A stretch of DNA of 64,000 nt, from the NCBI GenBank assembly GCA_963576475.1, contig OY754987.1:5058036-5122035 (forward strand). Reading direction: 5' to 3'. The position numbers and the translations under genes are program-made. Shown here one piece after another: positions 1 to 12,334 of this stretch (positions within the stretch are counted from its first letter, which is position 1; every line of letters begins with the position of its first letter). Below the pieces are notes generated by a model. It saw only the letters and a program-made list of their open reading frames with translations. It was not told the DNA's origin and searched no databases. This DNA is from Molanna angustata. Taxonomy: Eukaryota > Arthropoda > Insecta > Trichoptera > Molannidae.

Positions 1-3000
1 AAGAGAAAGGAGAGAAGAGAGACTAGGAGGACAGGATGTGGAATTTTTCCTGATATTCGTTCTACTTGTTGGAACATGAAGTAATTGAGGTCTGCGAACC
101 ATTCTATCTGGAACATGGATACCTACTAGGTTGACAAGTTCAGGCGAGTCTATGGCAAATAGTAAGTAAGGCCCTTTTAATTAAGATATCAGCTTTTTCT
201 ATAAATTCTAATTTTATAATTGAAAACGAATTGGTTTATTTTGTTCTCATTGTCTCTTAAAGGCGACTGAACGAATCAAACGAATTTTAGTATTCTTTGT
301 AGGTATTATATACTCTTTGGTGGATATAAGAATTCATACAAGTGCGTCCACTGATCGATCGGCCTCGTACGAAACGCGCGCATTTTTGCTATTATTGTTG
401 CTAGGAGACAAAATCCAATCCGTCGGCTGCGCATGCATGGACGCTAGCTTTAAAAATAAATAATTCTTATCTTAAACGTACGTATAATATTTTGTTATTT
501 ACAAAAATATTTTTTCAGCAAAAATTTGACCATAACCTCATTGTTTTAATATATTCCGACTACAATTACAAGCCTATAAAATTTATTAACCACCCGTGTC
601 CAATCTTTTTATAATATAGGCTCGACAAAAAATATACACATTAAACAATATTCGTACGAAAATAAATATATCGAAGCGATCATTTGGAAAGGTCAACGCA
701 AAATGGCCGCCCTTGAACGCATCCAAACTCCCGCCAAAAATTAAATTGAATTCGAAAAATGAACGGAAGAGCGAAGCTGCTAGGCGTCTACCAGACAACC
801 TTCGAATCACGAAACAAATGTGGCCAGTGAAATAAAAACTCGCCTGGGGTACCTACCTAAGTACTTGTGTATGTAACCAGTATAAGGAGTTGTATTTATT
901 CGAGTACACGGGTAAGTACCCTGTTCAAGGTTACATTATTTTGTACACAATAAAAACATGGCGACAGCGTGCAGTTTATTCAGGGTTGCCATACACCGGA
1001 CTGTTTCCGTATTTGACCGTCTCGTTTATTTTTTTTTTTCAAAAAAACAGAATTCCGCTCAAAAATTCAAGAATACGGATTTCCGTGCCATATTTGATAT
1101 AAAAAAATCATGACATTGTATTATAAAAAATGTGATATTCCGTTAAAAAAAGTAATAAAACATGTACTTTGATACTTTTTTTTCTCTCAGTTCCCGTTAT
1201 TCGACATTTTTTTTCAGAGGATTGCTAAATATTGCTAGGCCTCTCTAGAAAGTTCCTAAAATAACAGTCCCAGAATATGATTTTGCCTAGTGGGGTGTTA
1301 TTAGTCAGTTTATATAGGTATGTTATATTTGTTTTGTGGATTGATAATAAATAATAAAATAATAATAAGTAATGTTTCCTTGGAAAAACTAATCGCGATT
1401 TGCGGAAGTAATGCGCAGCTTTTTTCTCAGTGTGGGAATACGAACTACGGTGGCCTTAGTAGAGGCGGACGTTATAGTGTTCTTTCAAGATCAAACGCTG
1501 AATTTGGAAGATATATTGAAGGCATAGGATATCCAGAACTGCACATTTTTATTTTTCAACACAAATGCACATCCAGAACTACACAACATTCTGTCAACAG
1601 CCGCTGATGTATTAACTTTCGATGTTGAATGTTAAATCGATCGTGGTCAAAGCATTCAAGAAGGTACCTATTTTCACATTAAGAAAGTACCGCAAGGAAT
1701 GATTTTTAATGATCACAGAGGATTGTTGTTAACAATATACATGGTCTGTCATTCACTTTGTATACACAAGCAGATCGGCCGGACATGTGCACAGAATGTC
1801 CACGAATACCAAAGGTTTTAGCAGGACATTCGGGGGATAAACGCAAGGTTGGCAGTCCCAGTCAGGTCGAGATGTGAGGATGATGACAGGAAGGACGCAA
1901 GACAACTGCTCCAGGTGTCAGACTGGAAGAGGACGACCGAGGATGGAGGGCGGTAGAGTGAAAGGAAGTCATGGCTCAATATGGCCTGTAACGCCATTAG
2001 AAATGTAAGAAGAATATATATAGTTACACATGCATGCATTGATGGAGTTGAAACGCTACGTTCCGGGGTTATATGTGTTTTGGGCATCAAAAATGTCAAA
2101 ACGTCCCATATTGGTTCCTAGTATTTATGACAACCCTAAGTAGGTACATGTAATATTCAGATGCACCAACTGACAACACTTTCGATTTTTACAATGCGTT
2201 CGTTTTCGCATTATCACACGAATATCATCGGTGAATAATGAATATGATTAAGTGGCAACACACAAAGAAAATAATGTACGTGTTTTTGAATATTCAAATT
2301 TGCGATGTGTTCTATGATGAATTTAATGGATTGTTCTTTTTGATCGCTTTAGAAATCGCGGGAAACATTTGACGTTTAAAAGGGCTACAATTTAAGAGGG
2401 TATAATATACCTCTACATTTAGTGACTAAAAACATGATATTAGGTATATTAAAACGGCCTAATACACTATCTATTTCCGTTTTAGTATCGCGTGCTCATG
2501 AAAAGAGTATTGCCTCAGAACAGACTATGTCTAGCGAGGCAGTAAAATTTCCAAATGTGTGGAAAAAAAAATAATAATTGAAAATTGTAATTAGGTATAA
2601 ACTAAATTGTATTTTGTTCCTTTGTAATATTTATACTGTTGGAAATATATTATTCATTCATTCATTCAATATTGAAATGTTAAAAATCTGTCAACAAATA
2701 TCATTGGTTCCCGACAGGGAAAAAAAATCCAATGTTTACATATATGTTAACTATTAAAATGTTCGATAGATTTTCATGTTGTGGGTATATTTGATGACTG
2801 ATGTGAAATGATATCCCAGATGTGATACTCTCTTGAGTTTAAAGTAGAAGTTAACAGGCAGCATAGTACCTAGATATAGCTAGATGAAGGTTTCGGTATA
2901 CCTATAACCACTAAAGTCAAAGACTTGCTCAGGAAAAACAAGTTTAACTTTTTGATACTCACAAAATGCAATCATATCAGTAACGTACTTGGTAGATTTA

Positions 3001-3170
3001 TTTTTACGCGTATGAAAACTCCATGTAAAAAGATTAATAGGTGAAAAATATTTATGTTTAATTGCTAGCTTATTGCCGTAGTGGAAAATTCTTCCAACCA
3101 ATCAGTGGCAAGATCATTGTCTCTGATTGCTGAGCAGCCCACTGACCACTGCCTCATTAAACTAATTTTA
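1..3170. other. AT-rich intergenic region, no gene recognised
   Basis: I see no convincing gene here. The short open frames, for example 586-810 on the minus strand and 1320-1607 on the plus strand, show no domain, no splice context and no recognisable motif. At about 1818-1950 the plus strand has a decayed string that reads like the C-terminal tail of an RTE-type retrotransposon protein, with many stops. Around 2700-2740 there is one copy of a dispersed repeat containing the string CCGACAGGGAAAAAA followed by TCCAATGTTT. The same string recurs near 43530, 49600 (reversed), 49680 and 49810. Confidence 0.5.
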
Positions 3171-3176
3171 TTTTTA

Positions 3177-3346
3177 GATGGGTTGTGCCAGAGCGGTTAG
3201 CGAGCTGGGTTAGTAATCCAGTGGTCGCGAGTTCGAATCCTGCCACGAACAATTTCGTTCACCTATAGCACAAGCATTCACGCTTAATTTAGAGGATATA
3301 TGAGGATGTTTATGTAATTGTTACAAGGACATATTCATTCTTTTAA
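3177..3346 (+). repeat. tRNA-headed SINE (family A), copy 1
   Basis: The first about 75 bases look like a tRNA. There is an A-box-like stretch, an anticodon-like arm whose loop reads CTAGTAA (AGT, threonine-like), and a B box GAGTTCGAATCC. A shared body follows (TTCACCTATAGCACAAGCATT), ending in AAGGACATATTCATT and a short A-rich tail. The same head and body recur at 53919-54088 (+), 52243-52414 (-), 42325-42465 (-) and, decayed, at 27601-27716 (-). The shared body beyond the tRNA part makes this a SINE rather than a tRNA gene. Confidence 0.8.
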
Positions 3347-3394
3347 AAAAAAGACAATGATATTTTTAGCGAAATATAAACAAAAAGGTATATT

Positions 3395-3610
3395 TAAGGA
3401 GAACCGGGAAATGAGGTACCTCCAGAGCTTACGACCCATAAGATATATAAGTTTATTGTCTTGGATAGATGGCGATAATGTTCCTAAGCTTATTTTCAAA
3501 TGATGTGTTTTCAACTAGTATTATATACCTACTTGGAATTTTCAAATATCGCTTTGATAAGGGAAATCAATTAAAGGGCATAATTGGTGAACGTTTCCCG
3601 GTTCTCTTAT
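3395..3610. mobile_element. Short inverted-repeat element (MITE), GAGAACCGGGAAA termini
   Basis: The left end reads AAGGAGAACCGGGAAATG and the right end, reverse-complemented, reads TAAGAGAACCGGGAAACG. The element is about 216 bp with no coding capacity. Internal strings such as CTTACGACC and GGCATAATTGGTGAACG recur in the element at 49629-50250. The related string GATCCGGGAAATCAGACACC is near 11378. The family assignment rests on these shared strings. The superfamily is unknown. Confidence 0.6.
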
Positions 3611-4769
3611 AAATATATATCCTTGCTTTGTTTCTGTTGAGACATTACATTTTGTACCAATATAATTTTATTTTGTTTGTGTATTTATTTATTTATTGTG
3701 GTTTATTAGAATACGTGGTATTGCCTCCGTCCCCGATAAAGGATATAAATACGGTAGAGACGCGATTCGCGGCGTCTTATCGCTTCCGCGCGTTATACAG
3801 ACGCTAACAGTGTAGGTACTTGTTCGGCCAAGAGCTCTGCTACGGAATAAATCTAAAGTAATAAAGCAATCAAAATGTTAGTGTCTGTGTGTGTGTGTGT
3901 GTTTGTCTCACGCCTTCTGAAAAACCGAGAGCATCTAAAAATCTAATTTATCTGCGAACATGTACCAGTATACCTGATGCAGTGTCACACTAAAAATAAT
4001 GCGATAAAAATGCTGAATTTTAAAAATATATCAATAATTATTTTTTTCATACAAAATTTTCCAAGTCATATCTGTCAAAAAAGTGTACATTTTGCACGCA
4101 AATATCTGTTAGTTTAAAAGTTAGAAGTACGTATTTACACGAAAAAAATTTACTTTCAAGTATAACTTAGCGTTTGAGTGAAAAACATGGTGAATATTTT
4201 GTATAATTATAATGTTTAACTTATTTTTAAAGTAAGCGTTTTGTACATAAACGCCGCCATTTTAATATTTTTTCATGCAATATTACATTTTCCTACCGAA
4301 TGAATATGTTCTTGAAAATAATAAACCTTTGAAATAAATGTAATTATGAAATAATAAAATGAAACACAAGACATTACAGCAAGTTTTAAGACATATATTG
4401 TAAAAATGTGTTTATTATTAGTAAATATATAGGCATAATAAAATTGCATAATTTGTATATAATATTTGATTTTTCTGACAATTTTCATTTTTATGGCATC
4501 GAACAAACCAATGTAGGCACCTACATATTCAAAAAAGTCTCAAAAAATTTGATATTTTTAACGTATTGGAATGGTTACTTGGTAATCGAAAGATTCTGAT
4601 ATTCAAATAAAATTAGTTATGAATCGAATTCGAATTAATTTAGAACATCATTGTAGGTAGGTACCTACATACCTAATACTACTTAAAAACCAACAATATA
4701 CTAATTTCGTATAGGAAAATTATTAAACTATCTTAGGTTAACTACAATACACATGTCATTCAATCTACA
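3611..4769. other. AT-rich region with a TG microsatellite, no gene
   Basis: A TG dinucleotide run lies at about 3882-3903. The rest is A/T-rich with runs of T and A and no coding signal. Short open frames near 4273-4599 on both strands are low-complexity and look accidental. Confidence 0.5.
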
Positions 4770-6463
4770 AACTATTTCCTATAGTGAAATTCTTCTTTTA
4801 TTTAAGTAGACCTTTGGGTGATTTTTTATACAAACTATTTCTTGGAGTTTAATTTATTCTTCTTCTTCTTCTTTTGTGAAGTCATTTGGGACAGTTCATA
4901 AATAAACTATTTCCTATAGTCTAATTTTTCTTTTTCTTAATTTATGTAGACCTTGGGTGAGTTTTTATACAAACTATTTCCTATAGTCTAATTCATCTTC
5001 TTTTATGTAGCTCTTTGGGTGAGTTTTTATACAAACTTATTCCTATTATCTAATTCTTTTTCTTCTTATTTTATGTAGACCTCTGGGTCAGTTTTGATAC
5101 CAACTATTTCTTTTAACGCAATTCTTCTTTTTCTAATTTTATGTAGACCTTTGTTGAATTTTGTATAAACTAACTTCCTATAGTCTAATTTTTCCTCTTT
5201 TATGTAGACCAAGGGAGAGTTTTCATACAAACTTTTCCTTTAGTCTAATTCTTCTTCGTCTTCTTTTATGTTGACCTTTGCGTTAGTTTTTATACAATCT
5301 ATTTCCTGATGTATAATTATTCTTCTAATATGAAGACCTTTGGGTCAGTTTTTATAGTAACTACTTTCTGTAGTCTAATTCTTCTTTTTCTTATTTTTTG
5401 TAGATCTTTTGGTTAGTTTTTATGCCAACTATTTCCTTTAGTCTAATTCTTCGTTTTCTTATTTAATGTAGACGTTGGGTGAATTTTACATAAAATATTT
5501 CCTATAGTTCAATTCATCTTCTTCTTCTTTTATGAAGACCATTTGGTCAGTTTTTTATATAATACATTTACTATTGTGTAATTCTTCTATTGCATCTTTT
5601 ATGTAGACCATTGGGTCAGTTTTTATTACAAACTATTTGTTATAGTCTTATACTTATTCTTTTTTTTTCATTTAGTCTTTTGGGTTAGTTTTAAATCTTA
5701 TAGTCTATTGTATAGAAATATTATAAACAACATGCACACTTGACGAAAATACATAAAACGAATGGGATGTGACCATCACTAGAATCTTCTCAATACTTTT
5801 TTTCAATCGAAATTTACACCATTTATTATATCATCATATATTGCTTAATTTTCAATAACTACACATTTGATTTTGATGACAATATAATAAAAAATCGGGG
5901 TTGTGGCCATTACTGGACTCTTCACAACGTTTATATTCAAATTAAAAACTATTTAAGTCTTCTTCTGTAATGTAGATCAGTTTTATTGTGCAAAAATATA
6001 ATAATCTATAGGTATGCACACTTGACGAAAAATATAAAAACGAATGGGATGTGACCAACACTAGAATCTTTTCAGTACTTTTGTTTATTTAATTTTTAAG
6101 CCATTTCCCATCATCCAAAATTACTAAATATTTTAAACACATTTGCGTTCGATGACAATATATAAAAATAGGGGTTGTGGCCAAATCCAAACTCTTAACA
6201 ACGTTGTCTCTTTATAATCAGTCATATTTAAAACCATTTACCATAGTCCATGCGTGCAGAAATTGTATGTACCTACTTATATATAAAAACAAATGGGTTG
6301 TGGCCATCACTTGAACATTTTACATCGCTTAAACTCAATTAAATTTCAAACTACTTTTCATACTACGAATTAGCAAATATTTTTTGTGACAATATTATAT
6401 AAACGATTGCTTATTCCTTCACTAATTTACATTCTTGGCCAACGGCGGGACATAAAAGCTAGT
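4770..6463 (+). mobile_element. Degenerate tandem arrays ending in a Helitron-like CTAG terminus, copy A
   Basis: About 4770-5700 is a degenerate array of roughly 70-80 bp units, each built on ACAAACTATTTCCTATAGTC, a pyrimidine-rich TTCTTCTTTT stretch, then TGTAGACCTTTGGGT. From about 5700 to 6400 a second array of longer units (about 130 bp or more) carries variants of AATGGGATGTGACCAACAC or GGGGTTGTGGCCATTAC. The end reads GGCCAACGGCGGGACATAAAAG then CTAG-T. A second copy of the same composite, with the same end, lies at 28760-29938. CTRR-T ends are typical of Helitrons, but I see no clear terminal hairpin and no helicase, so a non-autonomous Helitron-like element is only the best guess. 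Confidence 0.5.
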
Positions 6464-7960
6464 AAAGTATAAAGTAACATTGTGTGTTTAAACATATAAA
6501 CTCCACACCAGGACAAGACATTTTTTTATAAAAAAAAATATATTGCACACTGGGGGGCTCATTGCCATCAGACAATCTACATAATATATCACCTTAATTT
6601 AAAAAAAAGGTATTTTTTTAAATGTAATTTCGGTTTTTTATTCAGTATTTAATTTATAAAAATAAATTTAGACAAATTGTTTTAATTTACAATATAGAAT
6701 GACTTTACTGAGCCAAAGCGCTTTCGCCGATCCCATCCTATTTTTAAAAAAACCATAAAAACGAAAAGACATCTTAAATTTTCTTAGTTTTGTGGTCTGA
6801 AAATACTTTTTTACTTGATCGTTCTATTTCCACCCTGCGTTTGATCGTTTGGCTTTCACGGCCGCAATTCGCAAGTTAACGACCTCTGCCAAATACCGAC
6901 ATTGAACTTGTCCAACTGCGAGTATGACAATTTATACACAATCGTAAAAAAGTTTCGCTCTTCTGCCCGTGTATTTGATGTCAACCTTAAGAAAAAAAAG
7001 ACACTTTTTACATAAAATACGTTCCCAACGCCCCCAACTTGAACAAGTCATTACTCAGTGTCTGGTTTTGACAATTATACCTAAAGCACTTTGCGTAATT
7101 GAAGGTATTTTATAAAAAGGGACTATACATTTATTTATTTAAATAAATTACATAATAATTAATACTTCCATGCACCCCGCACAAGTGGCGAGTTTATCGC
7201 AAAAATTGGAATTCTCTCGCAACTAACCAGTTATTTTATCCCAGAGAAGCTAGATAAAATCCCTAATTCTACTAAAATCAAAATGATTTTTTTAATGGAA
7301 GAGATTACCACATCACAAATGTACGTTATTACCTATTCCTCACTAACCCAAGGATATATAGTGGGGGGTTATGATTTCGCAATTTTCAAGTGTATTTTTA
7401 TTTCAAATTATCAACTAGTATCATGTTGAGAATGTATTCTGAAAATTTCATCACTATGTATCTGTGTGCGTGTGTTATGTACGGCGTGTTTACATTACTT
7501 CATCGATTATAGACTAAAGTACTCATTAGATTTTATTAAATTTAGCAATTATGTATATCTAATATTCGCATTTTGAAGGATATCTGAATAGTGCTTCTCA
7601 ATTTTTTTGACTGTCAGATGTTTGAAAGTGCCCCCTAGCTCGGGAAACTTAATATGTGAAATTTTGATTTTCAAATTGGTAAAAAGGCACATCACATTCA
7701 TAAAATGGCATTAAAGAGTTATCAAGTTTTCATGATAAAATATTTAAATAGAAAAATAATTGATCAAATTCATTTCATGAAAATGCTGATATTTTCCATA
7801 CAAAATTTGAATACTTTTTAAACTTGTTTGTGTGGAGTTTAGCGTTGGCCACATTCCACTCGTTTTTTACTCGTCTTCATTACTATTGTTCACCATTCTG
7901 ACGATGCCCAGCATAGAGCGATACCTGCGTTTGAGAAAAAAATTAAATAGAACTTAAAAT
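6464..7960. other. AT-rich region, no gene recognised
   Basis: No reading frame of interest. At about 7170-7260 there is a string with AAGTGGCGAGTTTAT and CCCAGAGAAG spaced about 65 bases apart. A similar arrangement recurs at about 53760-53850 (AAGTGGTGAGTTTAT, CCCAGAGAAG), so this is probably a small piece of a dispersed repeat. Confidence 0.4.
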
Positions 7961-7974
7961 TATATATATTTATT

Positions 7975-8260
7975 TTTTTTCATAATTCTTCTTTTTCTTC
8001 TTCTTCGTTTCCTCTGTGCTGAGGGTGGTGATCTATAAACTAGTCGCCTCCAGTCCTCTCTGCCCTCCGTAGCTCACACCGCTGAATAAAGGTCGTTTCC
8101 GGTCATCTTAATTTGGTCACACCATCGCGCAGAAGATCTGTCTCTATTTCTTTTGCCTGGTACACTTCCTGTGATAATACTTTTCCAGGTTACCTGCCGA
8201 TGTAACCAAAGAAGCTCAATATCCGGCGGCTGCAGACAATCTTTCTTTTACTTTGAGCTC
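7975..8260 (-). pseudogene. RTE-like non-LTR retrotransposon, decayed C-terminal tail
   Basis: Read on the minus strand, this stretch gives broken pieces such as RRAERTGGD, YQAKEIETDLL and an HHPQHRGNE ending. This resembles the 3' coding end of RTE-type elements, where a DRxxWR-like motif is followed by a short tail and the stop. Stops and frameshifts are frequent, so it is a dead fragment. The family is inferred from motif resemblance only. Confidence 0.45.
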
Positions 8261-8604
8261 TTTTTTCTGTTAAAATGACATCAATTAATGTTTTGGTAAG
8301 TATCACTCTTATTCATATCGTCGAATCTCATATTATTACCGCGGTTATAGCATCTGTACAATACTCGTATATCGTTGTACCTACATACATAATATAATTT
8401 GTTAGGTATACTTATATTGTATAATTTAACTGACCTTGCTCAACAACAAATTAAGTGGCGATGACAGACAGCAGCATACTTAACTCCATTCTTCTGGTTC
8501 TGCCACAGCCGTATCAAACGCAACACGACAGACAGCCTTCCTTAACTCAATAATTATTTATCATTTAGTTCGATTTAAATCAAGATCACAACAATACACA
8601 ATTT

Positions 8605-8859
8605 TTGCACAAGTTAGTGAACGGAGCAACGGACTGCATTGAGCTTGTAAGTGCAATCAACTTTCATGTCCCGAATAGACGGACTAGACAAGCTGTGCTT
8701 TTCCATGAGGGAACCGCTTCCACTAACTATATATTTAACTCTCCAATACCGAGATTACATAGGCTAGGAAATGAGCTGTGTGTTGATGCAGATGTTTTCG
8801 GGGATAGCCTGCCGGTATTTAAAAAAAATATTTATAGGTCTTTCCAGAATTCAAATTGA
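8605..8859 (+). pseudogene. Non-LTR retrotransposon C-terminal fragment (jockey/CR1-like)
   Basis: An 84-codon open frame gives a protein with VPNRRTRQAVLFH near its start and FNSPIPRLHRLGNEL in the middle, ending in PVFKKNIYRSF. This matches the usual C-terminal layout of jockey/CR1-type ORF2 proteins: a basic RRTR motif, then a short hydrophobic block, then LP.FK..I. No reverse transcriptase domain is present upstream, so the copy is 5'-truncated. An AT-rich stretch with no gene follows to about 9230. Confidence 0.6.
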
Positions 8860-9233
8860 ATAGCTAACATTGTAGTTTTCTTTCTTTTTCTTATTCTTTG
8901 TTTTTTTTTGTAATTACCCTATAAATATTTCACAATATGTTATTATAATAATTGATAAATTATTGATGTATGTGCTTATTTCATTGTGTTAAAATATTTT
9001 TTTAAAATTTTGTTTTGTCAATCTATTGTTGTTTCTCTATTTTTTATATATTCGACCAGTACCTACTGTCTAATTTTTAAATGAAATGTATTGTTAATTC
9101 TGTTTTTATTTTTCTTTTTAATATATAATTTTGTTAATTAAAAGAAAATATACATAATTCTATGTAACATGTAAATGGCTTATGCCGTGTATTGTAATTT
9201 TATTTATAAAAAAATACACGTCAATAAGTAAAC

Positions 9234-9419
9234 ATGAATTTTCACGTGCCTTTGACTAGAACAGCAATGGCTCAACATCAATTTGCTTTTAGGGCACCGA
9301 CAGAATTCAATCGGCTTCCGTTGGAATTTAAGGTAATAGAAAATAAAAATAAATTTAAAAAGGATATTACAGAACATCTTTTAAACAAAATCATAAATAT
9401 AAACTTATTACTGGCATGA
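9234..9419 (+). pseudogene. Second non-LTR C-terminal fragment
   Basis: A 61-codon frame contains MNFHVPLTRTAMAQHQF and a later FNRLPLEFKVIENKNKFKK, again the layout seen at the C-terminus of CR1/jockey-type ORF2 proteins. It is about 370 bases downstream of the fragment at 8605-8859 and about 200 bases upstream of the 73-bp satellite. It is too short to place in a named family. Confidence 0.5.
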
Positions 9420-9627
9420 GTTTCTGTAACCTGGCGTGTGGTGGAGGACATACTGAGATTAAAGCAAGTGAAATAATGGAAAATTTTCTGTTTGATTTTT
9501 GGAGTAAAATATTTATATCTATGCTTATATTATATGTATATTATATTACATTATATCTATATTACACATACGATTTTATGCTAAATTTTATAAAATTATT
9601 CAATATATGAAATAGCCGTCATGACAC

Positions 9628-11013
9628 AGGCCTTGCCTAGTTTGACGGTGATTAAAACAATACCAACACTGCTAACTACACTCATCACTTTATTATGTAC
9701 AGGCCTTGCCTAGTTTGACGGTGATTAAAACAATACCAACACTGCTAACTACACTCATCACTATATTATGTACAGGCCTTGCCTAGTTTGACGGTGATTA
9801 AAACAATACCAACACTGCTAACTACACTCATCACTATATTATGTACAGGCCTTGCCTAGTTTGACGGTGAGTAAAACAATACCAACACTGCTAACTACAC
9901 TCATCACTATATTATGTACAGGCCTTGCCTAGTTTGACGGTGATTAAAACAATACCAACACTGCTAACTACACTCATCACTATATTATGTACAGGCCTTG
10001 CCTAGTTTGACGGTGATTAAAACAATACCAACACTGCTAACTACACTCATCACTATATTATGTACAGGCCTTGCCTAGTTTGACGGTGATTAAAACAATA
10101 CCAACACTGCTAACTACACTCATCACTATATTATGTACAGGCCTTGCCTAGTTTGACGGTGATTAAAACAATACCAACACTGCTAACTACACTCATCACT
10201 ATATTATGTACAGGCCTTGCCTAGTTTGACGGTGAGTAAAACAATACCAACACTGCTAACTACACTCATCACTATATTATGTACAGGCCTTGCCTAGTTT
10301 GACGGTGATTAAAACAATACCAACACTGCTAACTACACTCATCACTATATTATGTACAGGCCTTGCCTAGTTTGACGGTGAGTAAAACAATACCAACACT
10401 GCTAACTACACTCATCACTATATTATGTACAGGCCTTGCCTAGTTTGACGGTGATTAAAACAATACCAACACTGCTAACTACACTCATCACTATATTATG
10501 TACAGGCCTTGCCTAGTTTGACGGTGATTAAAACAATACCAACACTGCTAACTACACTCATCACTATATTATGTACAGGCCTTGCCTAGTTTGACGGTGA
10601 TTAAAACAATACCAACACTGCTAACTACACTCATCACTATATTATGTACAGGCCTTGCCTAGTTTGACGGTGATTAAAACAATACCAACACTGCTAACTA
10701 CACTCATCACTATATTATGTACAGGCCTTGCCTAGTTTGACGGTGATTAAAACAATACCAACACTGCTAACTACACTCATCACTATATTATGTACAGGCC
10801 TTGCCTAGTTTGACGGTGATTAAAACAATACCAACACTGCTAACTACACTCATCACTATATTATGTACAGGCCTTGCCTAGTTTGACGGTGATTAAAACA
10901 ATACCAACACTGCTAACTACACTCATCACTATATTATGTACAGGCCTTGCCTAGTTTGACGGTGATTAAAACAATACCAACACTGCTAACTACACTCATC
11001 ACTATATTATGTA
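9628..11013. repeat. 73-bp satellite, 19 head-to-tail copies
   Basis: The unit starts AGGCCTTGCCTAGTTTGACG and ends CACTATATTATGTAC. Successive starts fall exactly 73 bases apart (9628, 9701, 9774, 9847 and so on to 10942), and the array ends at about 11013. Copies are almost identical. The clearest difference is GGTGATTAAA versus GGTGAGTAAA, the latter in copies 4, 9 and 11. Copy 1 has CACTTTATT where the others have CACTATATT. There is no unique sequence between units, so it is not a CRISPR array, and the unit has no long open frame. Confidence 0.97.
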
Positions 11014-11088
11014 TTTTTTGTAAAACAAAATAAAAGTGTAACCCATGTAAGAGAAAGCATGAACAAAATAAATAAATAAAATATAAGA

Positions 11089-11270
11089 GCCAAAGTTCCA
11101 GGGTTTGATTACCGGTGGAGACACAGTTTTCAATTATATTTTCAGTCTGGATCTAGAGATGATATGTAAACATCGTCACCAGAATGCGAAAACTTGTTAA
11201 ATTAATATTTGACATAGTAATCTGTTAGTTGCCCGAGAAGCGATGCAAAATAAAAATTAAATAAACTCCA
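11089..11270 (+). repeat. tRNA-headed SINE (family B), 5'-truncated copy
   Basis: The sequence starts within the head just before the B box (GGTTTGATTACC) and continues through GGAGACACAGTTTTCAATTA, TTTTCAGTCTGGATCT and CCAGAATG to an A-rich AAATTAAATAAA tail. The full family B copies are at 41533-41780 (+) and 43640-43885 (-). Confidence 0.75.
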
Positions 11271-11375
11271 TAGCAAATCAAAATAAAATGTATAATATTT
11301 TTACGATTGCAAATATTAGGTTTGTTCCCCTGCCAGGAATCAATGATACAATAAAGACAAAACGGGAAAATATAT

Positions 11376-11470
11376 TTATATGAGATCCGGGAAATCAGAC
11401 ACCAGCCGACGACAGGGCTTACGACCTGTCATCAACTGGTTCACGTAATTACGTGTTGAAAAATTGAATG
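11376..11470. repeat. Fragment of the GAGAACCGGGAAA inverted-repeat family
   Basis: The strings GAGATCCGGGAAATCAGACA and CAGGGCTTACGACCTGTCAT match the end and interior of the elements at 3395-3610 and 49629-50250. The second inverted end is not clear here, so the copy is probably incomplete. Confidence 0.4.
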
Positions 11471-11845
11471 TTGTCGTTTCCGTGTGTGCTATACACATTG
11501 CCAATTCACAAGCAAACTTCAGGCGTAGTAAATATTAGTCATCCGGACTCAGTCAACTTTGAACGATTGAACTTCAAAGGTGGGGTTAGTACAGACCATA
11601 ACGTCTGTAAATGGAATATAATTTTGAATAGTGTTCCGTAGTAAATATAAAACAAATCACGCTTTATACTATAACGATAATAGCTATTTTCAACACTTCG
11701 AAGCCTGTTATCTCCAAAGGCCACCAGTACCTACTCAGTGTTCATATTATTCAATCGTCGTTACCTTCTGTTTTATCCTTTTACAGAAAAAAGTCAGACT
11801 TTATACTATGACATTAGTCTCTTGATCAAATATAATTAAATCTAT

Positions 11846-12057
11846 TTCTAAACAGGGGGGCAAATCTTGTCCAACCGACGAAATCAAAACCCTCGTGATT
11901 ACCCCTATCATGGATATAATTATCATATGGAGTTCTATGACATGTAATGATATTATAGAACTCCATATATATGATAATTATATCCATGATATACCTAGGT
12001 AATCGTGATGGTTTTGATTTCGCCGGTTGGACCAGACTTACCCCCCCCTGTTTAGAA
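11846..12057. mobile_element. Near-perfect palindromic MITE, 212 bp
   Basis: The left arm begins TTCTAAACAGGGGGG and runs through CCAACCGACGAAATCAAAACC. The right arm is its reverse complement, ending CCCCCCCTGTTTAGAA. The arms are close to 100 bases each and meet around TGACATGTAATG, so the transcript or single strand could form one long hairpin. A run of six to eight G (or C) sits near each tip. There is no coding capacity. Confidence 0.85.
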
Positions 12058-12334
12058 GAGAATGTTTGTATATATGAGTTTCGTAATGTTTTTTTTTTGT
12101 GCGTGGCATATTTCGTATAGCGTCCTGTTAAATTTTATGACCTCTGTTCACTTCGAATTATATGTAAGATCTTAAAATTATAAATTAAAAAATAATTTTA
12201 AACATCATAAATAAAGAAACGCCTTTACATGGGCAAAGAGTCTAGCACAGTTTTCTTCAAGAAATGAAAAATACATCTTATAATGATATACCTAGGTATT
12301 ATTTATTAATTAAAAAAAAATATTGCTTTTATAG

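Noticed and set aside
3882..3903. TG run as a regulatory Z-DNA site
   Set aside because: It is a short ordinary microsatellite in a gene-free stretch. Nothing supports a function.
9628..11013. CRISPR-like regular repeats
   Set aside because: Units are 73 bases with no unique spacers. The genome is eukaryotic. It is a satellite.
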